A program made the position numbers and the translations under genes. Below the pieces are notes generated by a model. That model made no database searches, was not told the DNA's origin, and was given only the letters and a program-made list of their open reading frames with translations. Shown here piece by piece: positions 11,707-24,507 of a stretch of 64,000 nt of DNA. Source of the stretch: Cervus elaphus (lineage: Eukaryota; Chordata; Mammalia; Artiodactyla; Cervidae); NCBI RefSeq assembly GCF_910594005.1, contig NC_057817.1, forward strand, positions 29,117,001-29,181,000. The letters run 5' to 3'. Within the stretch, counting starts at the first letter, position 1. Every line of letters starts with the position of its first letter.

Positions 11707-12504
11707 TCTTGGCACATTAATAGGTGTTCAAAAGGGACTTATTGAATTTAATTATGTTGACAACCAAGTACCACGCCATTAACTTCATTCACTTTATCTT
11801 GCCCCTTCTTTCTTTTTAGTCCCAAATATGACAGGACTTCCCTTCCATTTCTCCCAATCTTCTGCCCCAAATCTCAAACTGAGCTATTTTTTTCCCTTTT
11901 GAACATTGCCAGTTGAACATAAAATGTATTTTTACAAAATGACAGTGTTCTCAGCATCTCTTCCATGTCAGCAACTCTGAAAGATCAGAAATAAATTCAT
12001 CACTGATTCAAAGGCCTGTATTAAGTACACCAGGCACCATAAAATCAGCTTAGAATATTAATTAGGCTTCCCTGGTTCCTGGCTCCCAAGCTTTGTTCGG
12101 CTTGGTGTTTCTAAGAGGACCCACCCCTAGCCCAATAAGAACTGTGCTCTAAGGGGACTTGCCGTAAAGGAACTCCACGTTGGTGAGATTTGACTCAAAG
12201 CAGACAGTGATGTGCCTGTACGCTGTGTCTTTTCCGTTCTCTATCTGTGCCTCTCCAGCCTATTTACTCCAGCCCTTCCAGCCTAAAGTCTAACTAAGCA
12301 GCTTTTCCTGCTCTGACTCTCCCAATTTATTTCCTGGTCTGTATCCTATCTCCCTAGTACCTTCATGGAAACTTTGTACATAGCCTTTTTAATAACTGAC
12401 CTCTGACTTGGTCCTGCCTACACTTTTTGAATACTATTTCAGGAGGCAAAGGCAGTATCCTAAGTTTCGTATCAGTCTCTCCCCAACACAGACACATGAA
12501 CCCT

Positions 12505-12715
12505 TTTAGGGGATGTGATGTAATGGAAAAAGCACTGGCTTAACAGCCTGAGGCATGGACACGTACAGCCTTCAGAAAACAAACCTCTTGAGCTTCAGTT
12601 TCCTCAAATATAAAATGGGGATTCTCTCCATCCACTAGTTACTGTAAGGATTAGAGAAAATTCACGTAAAAGGCCAAGGGCAATGGCCAACATAGAAGAT
12701 TTTCAGTCATCATGA
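12505..12715 (+). repeat. MIR SINE
   Basis: Follows MIR order: ATGGAAAAAGCACTGGCTTA, AGCCTGAGGCATGG, then the conserved core CTTCAGTTTCCTCAAATATA and AAATGGGGATTC, ending GGATTAGAGAAAATTCACG. Ancient, diverged copy. Confidence 0.8.
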
Positions 12716-12824
12716 CTTATTTTACTACAAAGTGGTAAATATTACAATAGGTCTGAAATCTTGCAATAAATTATAACAATTAATATTAATAAGGAAAACC
12801 TAGTTATAGCTCCACAAAATTTAC

Positions 12825-12965
12825 TAAGCACTAAGTTGTGCTAGGTACTGGAATTGTTAACTGTAAACAAGGAAGTACTGACCTCAAGGGGTTTACATTC
12901 AGTTATGGAAGAAAAGCAAGTAGAAAATTAATTATGATACAATGAGGCAAGGACCCAGATACAGG
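12825..12965 (+). repeat. L2-like ancient LINE fragment
   Basis: Resembles the L2 3' end block: TTTACTAAGCACTAAGTTGT, GCTAGGTACTGGAATTGT, then GACCTCAAGGGGTTTACATT. Family assignment is by memory of the consensus only. Confidence 0.5.
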
Positions 12966-13974
12966 TACAGATAAAATTTAAAACGGGAGAGCATAAAGTA
13001 TTTTAGATTTAGATTGAACACATCCAGGAAAGGAGGGAGGCAGAAGGCACAACAGGGAGGATGGAGTAGCAACAGCAAATGTAGAGATTCCTTTGTGAAA
13101 TATAAGGAAGAAGTCAGCTGCCTATTGGCCAATTTGCCCTGATTACTGTCCTCACGTTCAAATAATCAGAACCAAGACCAGTCTACTAACTCATATATTG
13201 GTATTAAGATTCTTATACCTAACGGTAGTCCCCTACCTCAACCTCCTCCAAATCCTGGCGTTATAAAATATCCACACCTGAAATACAATGTCCAAATGCA
13301 GCACACTGAGAACATGAATGAGGCCCCGCAGGGAAAAAGCACTGATCTATCCAATTCAAACAGTTTTAAACAGACAAAGAAAAACCAATGGGCCAATTGG
13401 GGAAATTCTGAAAACATATCTGAATACTTGGGGAAACTAAAATTATTTTTTTAGATGATCATGGTATAATGGGTTTGCTTTTCTTTTCTTTTTTTTTTTT
13501 TTGGTTTTGTTAAGTCTTTTTCTTTTTCTGCTTAAGGTTTTATTCTTTCCTAGAGATATGTACTAAAATATTTATGAACAAAATGATACAGCTAGGATTT
13601 AAAAATAGTATGGGGAGGGGGAAGACAAGAGGATTATAAATGAAATAGACTGATTATAAACTGATCATTGTTAAACTAGGTGATGGATACATAGGGATTT
13701 GTTATACTAGTCTCTCTACTCTTATGAAGCAGTCTGGACAGTCTATAACAATAGAGAATAATAGTCACGAAGTTTCTTCTTTCCTTTTGTTCATTTAGAA
13801 ATTCACAGCAGAAAAAAATATTTTAAAATGTACCTAGTTTCCAGTTACCTTGTTTTTATACAATATTATAGATATATCTTGTTTTCTTTTTGGAACCTTG
13901 AATCACAGAAAGGACAGAATGAATTCTTAACTAGGAGAAAATGAATATGTCTCTCTTTTTTTTTTTTTTTTTAA

Positions 13975-14262
13975 GGCTGTCATGTTGGTTTTTTTTAAGT
14001 CTTTTATTGAATTTGTCACAATGTTGCTTGTTTTATGTTTTTGGTTTTTTTAGCCACTGGCAACCCCCTCCAGTATTCTTGCCTGGAGAATTCCATGGAC
14101 AGAGGAGTCTGGCAGGCTATATAGTCCATGGGGTCATAGAGAGCTGGACACCACTGGGCAATTAACACTTTGACTTTGTGGGATCTTAGCTTCCTGACCA
14201 GGGATCAAACCTGCACCCCCTGCATTGGAAGGAAACCACTGGACCACCAGGGGAGTCCCCGC
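13975..14262 (-). repeat. Short CHR-related SINE carrying an inserted Bov-tA fragment
   Basis: The outer minus-strand element has AAGTCTTTTATTGAATTTGT at 14000-14020 and GTGGGATCTTAGCTTCCTGA...GGACCACCAGGGGAGTCCCC at 14177-14262. Plus-strand Bov-tA tail sequence (CTCCAGTATTCTTGCCTGGA through ATAGAGAGCTGGACACC) occupies about 14057-14166, between the two halves. An insertion is the simplest reading; no clean target-site duplication was found. Confidence 0.7.
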
Positions 14263-14769
14263 CTATATCTGAAAGAAGATAATTCTTTCTAGGATATTGT
14301 CCTCCAAAGGAATCAGAGGACATTTAACACAGAAAACTATGGCTGGGTTTTTAGAGAGAAATTAATTTTTTAGCAAAAAAAATAACTTAAAAAAAATAAT
14401 ACAAGTATTATGTGGTTTTTAAAAATTGATTTTTTTTTTTAAGTGAAGTGGTTAATAAGCTATATAAACTGAACTTCTGGTGTCTACAGCCAAAATGCTA
14501 TTTGGAAGAGTTACCTGCAGAGGACAAAAGTTTAAACAGGAGAGGCAGTTTCAAATTCAGACACGACTCTGAACCCAAAAGTAGAAAAGTGTAATAAAAC
14601 AATTTTTGAATATGTGAATTTATAAAATTTTAGGATTACTTGTGTCTTTTTTTATTCTAGCTCTCTTTAAAAATCTGGTTTGCCAAAAGCATCTATAAAC
14701 TCAGTTTGTCCTTACAAATAAACAGATGTTTTTAACCTTATTTTTTAGCCTTTACTTCCTAATAATAGT

Positions 14770-14975
14770 AAATAAACATTTACTGAGCTCGCACTATGAA
14801 ACACAGACACCTGCCACTAACTGTATCATTTAATTTTCACAAAAACCTCATCAGGTGGATTCACTATTACCTGCATTTCAAATACGAGGACACTAAAGTT
14901 GAAGGACACTAAATAACATGCCAAACTAGTTAACAGAAGAGCTAGAATTCCAACCCGAGTTCTTAACCAAATAAA
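14770..14975 (-). repeat. MIR SINE
   Basis: Reverse-oriented MIR: AACATTTACTGAGCTCGCAC, ATTTAATTTTCACAAAAACC, TTTCAAATACGAGGACACTA, then a decayed CTAGAATTCCAACCCGAG. Ancient copy. Confidence 0.75.
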
Positions 14976-15539
14976 TAATACTTCCTGTCTTTCTGTCCTT
15001 AGTACCTATGTTTTTAACTTTTGGTCTTATTTTCTTCTAACTCTGGAGAAAAGTAAAGTCAACTTTTAGTCTTCTATGCAAACCCTACTTTAAATAGATA
15101 GATTAAAACATATCGCGATCTTACACCACTCTGTTCAATTTAAGCATTAACTTGTATGTACAATACTTGGTATAAATACATGATTCTACTAAGCTAGTAT
15201 CACCAGGGATTGAGCTTTTAGTGGTCTCCCAGGCTTAGAGAGAAATTTCACTGATCCATTCACAGGCTCAGCTGGTTCCCTCCTGCAATGAAGGGCCCAT
15301 ATTTAATACTGTAAGAGAGCTGGCATTGCTGGAAAGGCAAACCACGGCCATTATGCTGGACAAAGCTAACAATAACAGAACTTCTAAGTTTATTTTCTGT
15401 TTATGCACTGTCTGCCAAGTAAGTGACCTATGGCAAGATACCATGTGTCTACATTTTTACCAAAATAACACTGTCAATTTTTAAAAGTTTACTGTGTAAT
15501 CAAGAGAGACCATTGAAAGAATAAAACATCAAGGCACAG

Positions 15540-16545
15540 TGAGAAGACATCTGCAGTGTGTACAACAAAGAACTCATCCTCAGCCTATATAAAGAATGCC
15601 TACAAATCAGTAAGAAGAAGGTAAACACAATTTTGAAACTTCCAAAACATATGAACAAGCACTTCACAGAAGAGCATAAAAGGCCTCTTAGGAAAGGTGC
15701 TCACTATCATTAGACCTCAAGAAAATGTAAATGAAAACCACTAGGGAATACCACTACTATGTATCTAGTAGAATGGTCTAAAAAATAAGAAAACAATACC
15801 AAGTGCTGATAAGTATAGGAGCAAATGGAAGTCTCATACGTTGCTGATGGGAATTTGGTATAATCACTTTGGGAAACCGTCAGATAATATCTATGAAAAC
15901 TGAACATGTGAACTCTAGGACCACCATTTCCAAGCATTTCCACATACCATGGGGTATGTATTTAATATATGGCACCAAAAGACATATAGATGAACATCTA
16001 TAAGAGCCAAAACTGGAAACAAACCAAATTGTCCACAAACAGTAGAATTCACCTGCCAATGCAGAAGACATGCATTCAATCCCTGATCCAAGAAGATCCC
16101 ACATGCCCTGGAGCAACTAAGCCTGTGCACCACAACCACCCAGCCTGTGCTCTGGAGCCCACAAGCCCCAACGGCTGAACCCGCACACCCGCCAGCCTGT
16201 GCTCTGTAAGAGAAGCCCGCACACGGCAAGCTCCAGACAGCAGCCCCACTCACCGCAACGAAGAAGAGCCCACACAGCAGTGAAGACCCAGTACAACCAA
16301 AAATAAAGGGTTTTTTTTTTTAAATCAGCTACTGCTATATAAGTAACACCACGGACGAAACGCACAGACACAATGCTGTGCAACAGACGCCAGACACTAA
16401 GGAGAACACACATATGACTCCATTTGTGTAAAATTCCTAACAGGCAAAACCAAGCAACGATAACAAGGAGTGGTTAACTCTGGGAAGGTAATAATCGGGA
16501 AGGGGCACAACTTCTGGATGCTGGTAATTAACGTTCGCGACAAGT
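15540..16545 (+). repeat. Ancient L1M fragment, interrupted by a CHR SINE
   Basis: L1 ORF2 3' end-like sequence: AGAACTCATCCTCAGCCTAT, AAATGTAAATGAAAACCACT, GTTGCTGATGGGAATTTGGT, GAGCCAAAACTGGAAACAAA. It stops at about 16045 and resumes at about 16322-16545 (CAGCTACTGCTATATAAG, TGACTCCATTTGTGTAAAAT). The interruption is the CHR element at 16046-16318. No intact ORF. Confidence 0.75.
16046..16318 (+). repeat. CHR-type SINE, head truncated, inside L1M
   Basis: Begins within the tRNA-derived region (CACCTGCCAATGCAGAAGAC), continues through the CHR body (GAAGATCCCACATGCCCTGG, GTGCTCTGGAGCCCAC) and ends in GAAGACCCAGTACAACCAAA plus an A/T tail. The upstream head is missing. Confidence 0.85.
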
Positions 16546-16571
16546 TCTCTAAGCTATGTGTTTATTCGGTG

Positions 16572-16785
16572 CTCCCTCTGGGCTCAGTAGGCTCAGCTGT
16601 GTCCGACTCTTTGTGACCCCACGGACTGCAGCCCGCCGGACTCCTCTATCCATGGGATTTCCCAGGCAAGAATACTGGAGCTGGTTGCCATTTCCTACTC
16701 CAGGTGAATCTTCTCGAGCCACGAATAAAACCTCTATCTCCTGCATTGGTAGGCAGATTCTTTACCACTGATCCTCCCGGGAAGC
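16572..16785 (-). repeat. Bov-tA SINE
   Basis: Minus-strand element, tail at 16598 (GTGTCCGACTCTTTGTGACC) and head at 16775-16785 (CCTCCCGGGAAGCCCC). Near full length, with moderate divergence in the B-box region. Confidence 0.9.
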
Positions 16786-16834
16786 CCCACATGCTTATTA
16801 TCTGGACTCTTTCTTGGTATTTATTATAATTCTT

Positions 16835-16990
16835 TTTTTTTTTAATCTTTTAGCCACACTATGCTATGGGATCTTGGTTCTGGCATAAGATTCAGAACTA
16901 AGATCAAGGGGCGCTATGGCATATGGGATCTTAGTTCTCTGACTAGAGATCGAACCCACACCCCCTGCATTGGAAGCACAGAGTCTTTTC
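16835..16990 (-). repeat. Short CHR-related SINE fragment, internally duplicated
   Basis: Has the TATGGGATCTTGGTTCT block at 16865 and again, as TATGGGATCTTAGTTCTCTG, at 16921. It then runs GATCGAACCCACACCCCCTG, GCATTGGAAGCACAGAGTC. The repeated block is either a partial duplication or two overlapping fragments. Confidence 0.65.
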
Positions 16991-18171
16991 TTTTTCCTAA
17001 TTAAAATAGTCCTTTATTATCTCAAATAATGCATTATCATTTATTATGAATGCCTTGAGTCTTCACCAAGGAAGTTCTTCTTATAATTCACTTTTAAAGT
17101 TTACTTTAAAAGCAGTTTACTGTAGAAAAATTGAAAGTTACCTATAATTCTAACAGCAGGTGAATACTCAAGTATTATGGTATATCCAAATCCATGGACT
17201 ATTACTCAGTCATGTCTTTAAAGAATGATGAAATAGGAAGTGTTCAAAATAGTTTTTTTTTAGGTTGATTAAATTGAATTTACTATGTTACCTCAATTTT
17301 TAAAAAAGACCTAAATAGAAAAGTGACAGGCAGGAAATTTACTTAAATAGTATTACTGTTTATATTCAGATGTTACATCTAAGAAAATATTCATTTTCTT
17401 CTTTAGTTTCCTTTTTTTTTTTTAATTAAGCATGTATTATTTATATAATGAGGGAAAAGCTTTTTTAAAAACATTAACAGCTTGCCAAAGACACTGAGAT
17501 TATGTTAACCTTAATGAATTTACCCATGAAAATCTCTCTCGGTGTAGGATTTGTAGCACTGAAACCTCTGAACTAGAAACAACAATACCAGCAACAACTA
17601 GAAATGTCTTGGTTATGTGTTTCGTTTTCTTTGTATGGCCAAAGTGAGAAACAGGGTAATCGTGAGTCTGATTAAAGCTTTGTAATTGTTCTAGCATCAT
17701 TCAACTTTGCTGATGAACAACACACATGTGACATACTAAAATCCGGACAGGATTTAACAAGTAAGGTATATCAAACACAGGCCCTGTTATTGTCAAGGTT
17801 TCTAGGTGTGGCTGTAGCTCAAGTATAATAAGATCATTTACATCTCTCTGAGTCAGTCACCACTGTGCTGTCTGTCTCTCTCCTTTCACATCAGACGTGG
17901 GCAGGAACAGAACACTCTATACACAGCACAGATCAGAGCAAAACAGCAGATTCTAGGTGAGTGGTAACTCAGGAATATCAAACGTTTTTCTTTTATGAAG
18001 GAAAATGAAGAGATGAAAACCTATTACTGAAATACACATCTACAAAGATGAAAAAAATGAACTTTTTAAACACATTTATGAATCCCAAAACAACTGTAGC
18101 TTTTACCATTTTATTTATGATATTTTCTAGCTTGCCCTAATTGTGTGTGTGTGTGTTACCGTCCCACCCTA

Positions 18172-18245
18172 CATTTTATAGACAGTACAAAGAAGTCCAG
18201 AAAGTTCAAAATCTAAAAAGGTCACAGAGCTGGCAATCAGGCATG
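18172..18245 (-). repeat. MIR fragment (weak)
   Basis: The block ATTTTATAGACAGTACAAAG...AAAGGTCACAGAGCTGGCAA resembles the middle of reverse MIR. Short and diverged. Confidence 0.4.
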
Positions 18246-18737
18246 CTACTCAAGTTCATAGAATTCTGGTAGAAGTGTAGTCCAAAAGTTAAGGGATTAA
18301 GAAATGCTACAGTAAGCCACAATACAAGATTAAACATTTTCCATTTGTATTTCTCTTAGTTTGCCTTTCTCTGTTCTCCAAACAGAAGTTGTCTGTGACC
18401 ACGGATTAAAAAAAAAATTCCCCACCAACTGTAAGTACGTCAGTTCAGCTTTTATACTGCAATGATGCAAATTTCAAACCGGAATTACAACTATTTTTAA
18501 CACCCTAAGCACTTTTAGGGATTTTGATTCTCATGTAAACCAAGTACATGTGGATCCCTTTCACTTACTAACTTATCCTAAAAATAACAAAAATATTAAA
18601 TACTAATATTTGGGTCATTTTCTCCCCACTTTTTCCTCGAGACTCTCTAAATCTTATTAAGATGGGACTAATCAATAAATAAGAGCATAACACTCTGTAT
18701 GGGGGAAACTACCATTGCTCTATAAACACTTGCGCTC

Positions 18738-18826
18738 TGTCATTCAGTCGTGTCTGACTCTGTGACTCCATGGACGATAGCCTGCCAGGCTCGTCTGTCC
18801 ACAGGATTTTCCCAGCAAGAATACAC
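18738..18826 (-). repeat. Bov-tA tail fragment
   Basis: Contains CATTCAGTCGTGTCTGACTC, GATAGCCTGCCAGGCTCGTC and TTTCCCAGCAAGAATAC, then stops. The tRNA-derived head is missing. Confidence 0.85.
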
Positions 18827-19454
18827 TCACCAAGACCAAAATAAAATCTCTAAAAGGCTTTGCCATGGGAGGGCACAGAAAGAGCATGAGTATTCTGTTT
18901 GGTGGAATATGAAAAGCAGATGATGTAAGAAATAAAGCGCTCACATTTTAGAAGTTAACATGGACACTAAGTGGGTTGCTGCAACAACTGCAATTTTTAC
19001 TTTCTCATCTTCTGAACCATACATAAGTCTGAACTATTACCAAGAAACTTTCTTCATCCACCTCAACTCTGAAGCTGGGCCTTCCTGAAATAAAACTGGT
19101 ATTATAGCCACTTTTTCTCAAGTTTGTACAATACATGTTGCTACAAAGAGGTGGTACAAGTGATGTCTGGGATTCCTCCAAAAGTGAGGCTTAGGTTCCT
19201 TTCATAAATCAACTGTGGAAAACTGCTTACAAGCAAATTCCATTATCCAAATTTAATACCACAGTGATCATCAGAAATTCTCAACCAACTCCCATAATAA
19301 ATGGATGTATTACCACGTTTTGAACTTCAGGAAACACTCAAAGAATGATAATTGCCTTAGACAGAAAAATCCAGAGGCCTGTGAGTGACATTTGTCAGAG
19401 AGGGATGCATCATTAAACGAAAGTCAAACAAAACAGTTCCACAAAGTTCAGAAG

Positions 19455-19838
19455 TATCTGAAATGGATTTCTCCTTGAAGGACGAATACCGCATGATATT
19501 ACTTATACGTGGAATCTAAAATACAGCATAAATGAACCTATCTATAAAACAGAAAGAGAACAGTCTCACAGTTGCCAAGAGCGAGTGAGGGAGGGAGAAG
19601 GATGGACTGGGAGTCTGGTAGATGCAAACTATTGCATTTAGAATGGACAAACAACAAAGTCCTAATGTACAGCACAGGGAACCATACTCAATATCCTGTG
19701 ATCATAGTGGAAATCACAGTGGAAAAGAATATTAAAAAAGAATGTATGTATGTATGTATATATAACTGAGTCACTTTACTGCACAGCAGAGATTGGCATT
19801 GTAAATCAACTATACTTCAACCACATTAATTAATTAAA
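19455..19838 (+). repeat. L1 3' end
   Basis: The L1 ORF2 terminus/3'UTR signature is present: ATACCGCATGATATTACTTA, GTGGAATCTAAAATACAGC, ACAACAAAGTCCTAATGTA, CAGCACAGGGAACCATACTC, then TAAATCAACTATACTTCAAC. An inserted GTAT-type microsatellite lies at about 19743-19762. No ORF remains. Confidence 0.8.
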
Positions 19839-20666
19839 ATGGATTTCTCATTATGTCTGAGGCCAAGTTTATCAGTTCTATTGCCAATCAATAAAAATTG
19901 AATACAAATTTCCCAAGCTCTGTGGTCAGCTGTTTTGAATGCCTCAATTTGCTCTGAGTCAGTGACGCCATGTAGGAAAACTGTTATCCTACGTAAGTCT
20001 TCGTAATTTAGTCAGTGTCCAAAATCATTATCAAAGCCTGGCATATCTTAATTTGAGAAACCTTAGCACTAAAACCAAAACAAAACCCCCCAAAATTCAC
20101 AATGCAAAAATTCAATTAACCTATAATAAATCTCTTAAATTATTTCAATGCTTTAAAAGTGTTCTTTGTCCTTAGCAAAAGTTTTTGGTGGGTCTCCTTT
20201 ATCCTACATGATGCTAACAAAGGAAACATGAGTTACTGATGGTATATAAAAAGGAAAATAACAGAAAAGAAGTTTAAAAGATACAAACTTGACAGAAAAA
20301 CTACAATTCAAGCCTAGAAGTACTTACAAATAGACTTACTTGATGGTATTGTTAATGATTCTATACAGTCATTAAGCTTGCAAAAAAATCATAACTAACA
20401 CATCAAAGTTGCACTGATTCTTTCCACATTAATGCAAATTTCTCTTAATAGTTCTTACTCTTTTCTCAAAGGAAAATAGCCATGTATGTCAAATTGCTTT
20501 TTTTTTTTAAATTCCAGAACATAAAATTAAGGCCATTTAAGGAATTATGGAAAATGCCAAGTTTATAAAAGTTTTTAATCATTCACAGTTTCCTACCCAG
20601 AGATTTTGTTCTGTTTCATTCTAGACTTTTATATATGATCTGAAAATCCATGACTAAAGGTTTAAA

Positions 20667-20685
20667 TATATATATATATATATTT
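20667..20685. repeat. (AT)n microsatellite
   Basis: A run of alternating A and T of about 18 bases, next to the start of an old L1-like segment. Confidence 0.8.
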
Positions 20686-20689
20686 GAAT

Positions 20690-21216
20690 GTTCTAGAAGA
20701 CATATGGAGGAATGTTTGTAACAATGACATCTGCAATAGAAAAAACTAGAAACAACTAAAATACATGCCAACTGGTAAATTAACTAATAAATTGAGATGA
20801 ATTCATGCAGTGGAATGCTAGAGCAGCAAGAAACAAAAAGAGAACTACAATAACCTGCATCAGCAAGAATAACCTCATTAACAATGCAAAGTAGAAACAG
20901 AAAAAAAGCAAGTTGAAAAAGAGTATATATAGGATGATTCCACTACTAAAGTTCAAAAACCTAAAAAACTAAATATTATTTTGCTTGGGATATATACAAA
21001 CAATAAAGCAAAAATAGGGAATGTGTAAGGAAATTCAGGATGATAGTTACATGGAAGGGTGAGGTGAAATTAACAGGACAGGCCCACCAGGCCTTCAGAG
21101 ATATTTTAAGGTTTTAGTTCTTAAACTAGATCATAGACAATTTACTATTCGTCCTTAAACTTTGTACACACATAATATATACTCTTTATGGATTTTCCAT
21201 AATAAAAATGTAAACA
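20690..21216 (+). repeat. Ancient L1M 3' end
   Basis: Order matches an old L1 3' region: GGAATGCTAGAGCAGCAAGA, GTATATATAGGATGATTCCA, ATGATAGTTACATGGAAGGG, ACTTTGTACACACATAATAT, ending GATTTTCCATAATAAAAATG. Heavily decayed. Confidence 0.65.
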
Positions 21217-21254
21217 CCTATTAAGACCTATATAACTCCAAAACACCACCAACC

Positions 21255-21345
21255 ACCTAGTCTAGATAACCTAGTCACTCACCTAGTTACTAGTTACTCA
21301 CCTAGTAACCTAGTAACTATTCACACCTAACCTAGTCACTCACGT
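21255..21345. repeat. Degenerate local repeat of CCTAGTxACTCAC
   Basis: At least six imperfect copies of a roughly 10-12-base unit (CCTAGT followed by a decayed ACTCAC) in 90 bases. It does not match any interspersed repeat I know. Confidence 0.75.
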
Positions 21346-23705
21346 TAGCTGTGAACAACCACAAATGACATCTGAATAAATCCAACAAACAAAAAAAGCA
21401 GGCCAAGATGGACTTCTGGTAAAACATGCCCCAAAGGAAATACATGCTATTTTAGGAATTAGATGAGAACTTTTAAAAAATTCTAATTAGCATGCTCAGA
21501 GAGATTCAAGAGGATATCATGTCTATAAAAATTAAGAATAAACAGCTATTTTAAAAAAGGGTAAATAAAAGAGCAGGGGAGCAAACACAAAGTAGATTTA
21601 AAAACACAGCTGATGAAAGGGAAGAAATAATAAAGTAAAATTGTCCCTGAGCTCCAGAAGGACAGCCAATACACACAGATTTAGAGTCTACTATCTGCCA
21701 AACAGGATGATGGAAAAGACAAGCACCTAGACACACCCTGGTGAAAACGTCAGAGCTCCAAAGACAAAAAGCAAACCCTCAAAGTGTCCAGAGCATAAAA
21801 ATAAGTTACATTCAAAGAAATGACAATCAAATGAGAGATAGACATTTCTGAAAGGCAAGGACTTGAGGTTTAACTCTTATGCACCTCATCTGAAAAAACA
21901 ACTCCAAATTTTAAGAAGAATATAAGAAAAATGACAACTTAAAATATAAGAAACAACAGCAACTATGTAAGACTGAAAAGAAACACAGAAAGCATAGAAG
22001 AAATTAAATAGGATCCGATCAATCCTGTTATTTGCACCATTCTCTTCGAGGCAGCAAAACCTTGTATTTCCTTCTCCAATAGCACGTCTGGGTTCTGAAG
22101 TGATGTTAAAAGTGGTTACACCTTGGAAAGTGGGACTAGGTTGGGGTGGGGGAAGAGGAGGCTATTTTTCCATTTCATGGAGTTTTTCAACAGTATTTTT
22201 CCATGCCATTTTATCTTTTTTTTTTCTTTCATTTTTTCTTAATTAATTAGTATTCTTATAAGTATTCTCATACTTCATTTCCACCTTAATAACCCTTAAA
22301 TAAGACCATCTTTTTTCCTCTTTCCTAAACACACACATGAAGGGACTCAGGAATGCTGCCAGCTTAAAACTGTGAAGCCAGGTTAGGGTACCGAGGCCCG
22401 GAAACCCCAGAGTATGTTCCAACTTTATGGCTGGCTTCTTTTGCTTCCCCCCACTCCTGGCCCCCGACCTCAAGTCCACTCGCTGTCCTTGGGGTTGGCG
22501 TTATTCACACTGACAACCTGTATGACACCCTGATCTCACACCTAGACATAAGCATCACACTTGTGTCCCCAGATTCATGGTGACCATACTCGGTCTGGTC
22601 TCCAGAGCGCCAGAATAGCTTTCTCGTGTCATTAATTCCTCTCAAGTTCCCCTGCAGCTTCTGCTCTAATTCTTTTCATATGTCTCAAAACCCCATGCTT
22701 CCATCTACTGGTTTGGGGAGAAGATCCCCCACCAATTTCCTCTCCCCAAATCATTTTTTTCAAATCAAGCCATTCTCCCCATCTCAGAGAAGGCTCCTCC
22801 CTCCTCTCCAACCAGCCCCACCATCCTGCTCTCTAATTCACCCTTATCGCCCCTCCAGGGATCCAATCTGTGTCCAAATCTCCCTAGCCAACACAGTCTT
22901 TCCTTAGCCTCCTTTCTCAGCCTCCTTACGACTATAAAGATTTCTCAGGAACCTCTATTATTAAAAAATAATAATAAAGTAAAAGAATAAGGACTCCTTT
23001 GAATCTGCCCTTGTTCTTTCATTCTTTTTCCCCCCACCTTCAAAATAAGAAGCCTACAGACTCACTGTTTGTGTCCTCATCACTTTTTAATGCAGCCACT
23101 GATTCAGCAGGACTGAAACTGGCTAATCCAATCATCTTTATTTCCTCATCTAATTCTCCTAACCCTTCTGCAGCTTTAGCATACTTGAGCATTTATCTCC
23201 ATAAAAGCCGCTCACTATGCACCTCCTACCACAGTGATTACCTCTGGCAGCCTAGATGACTGTTCTTTCTTCTCTAGGTTCCTAAACACAGGCATTCCCC
23301 ATTAGCTTCATTTTTCACTTTCCTTTTCAAAGACTTGATTCGTTCTGATGAACCTCATGAAGAGCTTCCGACCTCTTCGGAGCAAATCCTCCGACCGCTC
23401 CAGGATGTAATTTACCATTTCTAACTGCCTACTGAACAGTCTATCTGAATGTCCTGCCAATGTCACAGATTCCATCATGTCTAAAAGTGCATTCATCATC
23501 TTCTCCCCAAACCAGTACCTCAGATATAACACCTACATTCTCCCCTTACCCCAGTTAAAATCCGGGCCATCTTTTGATCTGCTGTTATCTACATCCTCAC
23601 ATATTATCTTCCCTTCAGTGTTTTACATAAGAAAAGTAAAGATGAGTAAGACATAATTTCCAGCCTCTGAGAAAGATAAACAAAAATGTAAGGGAATATG
23701 TGTAT

Positions 23706-23909
23706 GAGTGCTCACTCAGTCGTGTACGACTCTTTGTGACCCCATGGACTGTGGCTCGAGAGGCTCCTCTGACCATGGAATTTTCTGGGGCAAGAATACT
23801 GGAGTGTGTTGCCATTTCCTCCTGCAGGGGATCTTCCCGACCTAGGGATTCAACCTGCATCTCCTACATAGCAGATGGATTCTTTACCACTAAGCCACCG
23901 AGTAAGCCC
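23706..23909 (-). repeat. Bov-tA SINE
   Basis: Tail at 23716 (ACTCAGTCGTGTACGACTC) and head at 23893-23909 (AAGCCACCGAGTAAGCCC). An imperfect direct repeat (about GTAAGGGAATATGTG left, ATAAGGAAATATATG right) fits a decayed target-site duplication. Confidence 0.9.
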
Positions 23910-23926
23910 TATAAGGAAATATATGC

Positions 23927-24151
23927 ATGCATGCTAAGTCACTTCAGTTGTGTCCGACTCTTCACAACCCTGTAGACCGTGGCCCACCAGGCTCCTCTGT
24001 CCATGAGATTCTCCAGGCATGAACGCTGGAATGGGTTGCCATGCTCTTCTCCAGGGGATCCTCCTGACCGACCCAGGGATCAAAACTGCATCTCTTACGT
24101 CTCCTGCATTGGCAAGTGGGCTCTTTACCACCAGTGCCACCAGGCAAGTCC
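23927..24151 (-). repeat. Bov-tA SINE
   Basis: Second minus-strand copy directly following: tail at 23935 (TAAGTCACTTCAGTTGTGTC), head at 24136-24151 (GCCACCAGGCAAGTCC). Carries a short internal duplication, CCTGACCGACCCAGG, at 24063-24077. Confidence 0.9.
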
Positions 24152-24507
24152 GATAAGAGAATACAGGCATTACCAAAGATACATGCACAAGATGCTGAGG
24201 TTGGGAGCGGGGTGGGGGGAGAGGGACAAAGGGAAGAGGTGATGCATTAGGAGGGGAATTCGGTAAGCTGTCAGTTCTGAGTCAGAATGACAGTTCCATC
24301 CCATAAGCCTCACTACGGCAAAACAGTAACAGCACACATCCTGAATAATTAAATGTATAACTCGATTTAGGAAAATTCAACATATGAGTTTTGATGGAAT
24401 GAATATAAATTGGGCAACTGATGATTAAGCTAATTTATTTGTAACTCACTATACATTTTCTTTAAATACCATCTGTCCTAACAAATTTAAAATAGAATTT
24501 CCTCGGG

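Noticed and set aside
15880..16413. Overlapping 78-112-codon open frames
   Set aside because: They run through the CHR SINE and L1M sequence and are repeat translations.
21255..21345. Possible CRISPR-like array
   Set aside because: Units are degenerate, contiguous and lack unique spacers; the genome is mammalian.
22600..23260. Two plus-strand open frames of 86-93 codons rich in Ser/Pro
   Set aside because: Pyrimidine-rich intronic sequence with few stops; no codon bias or family match.
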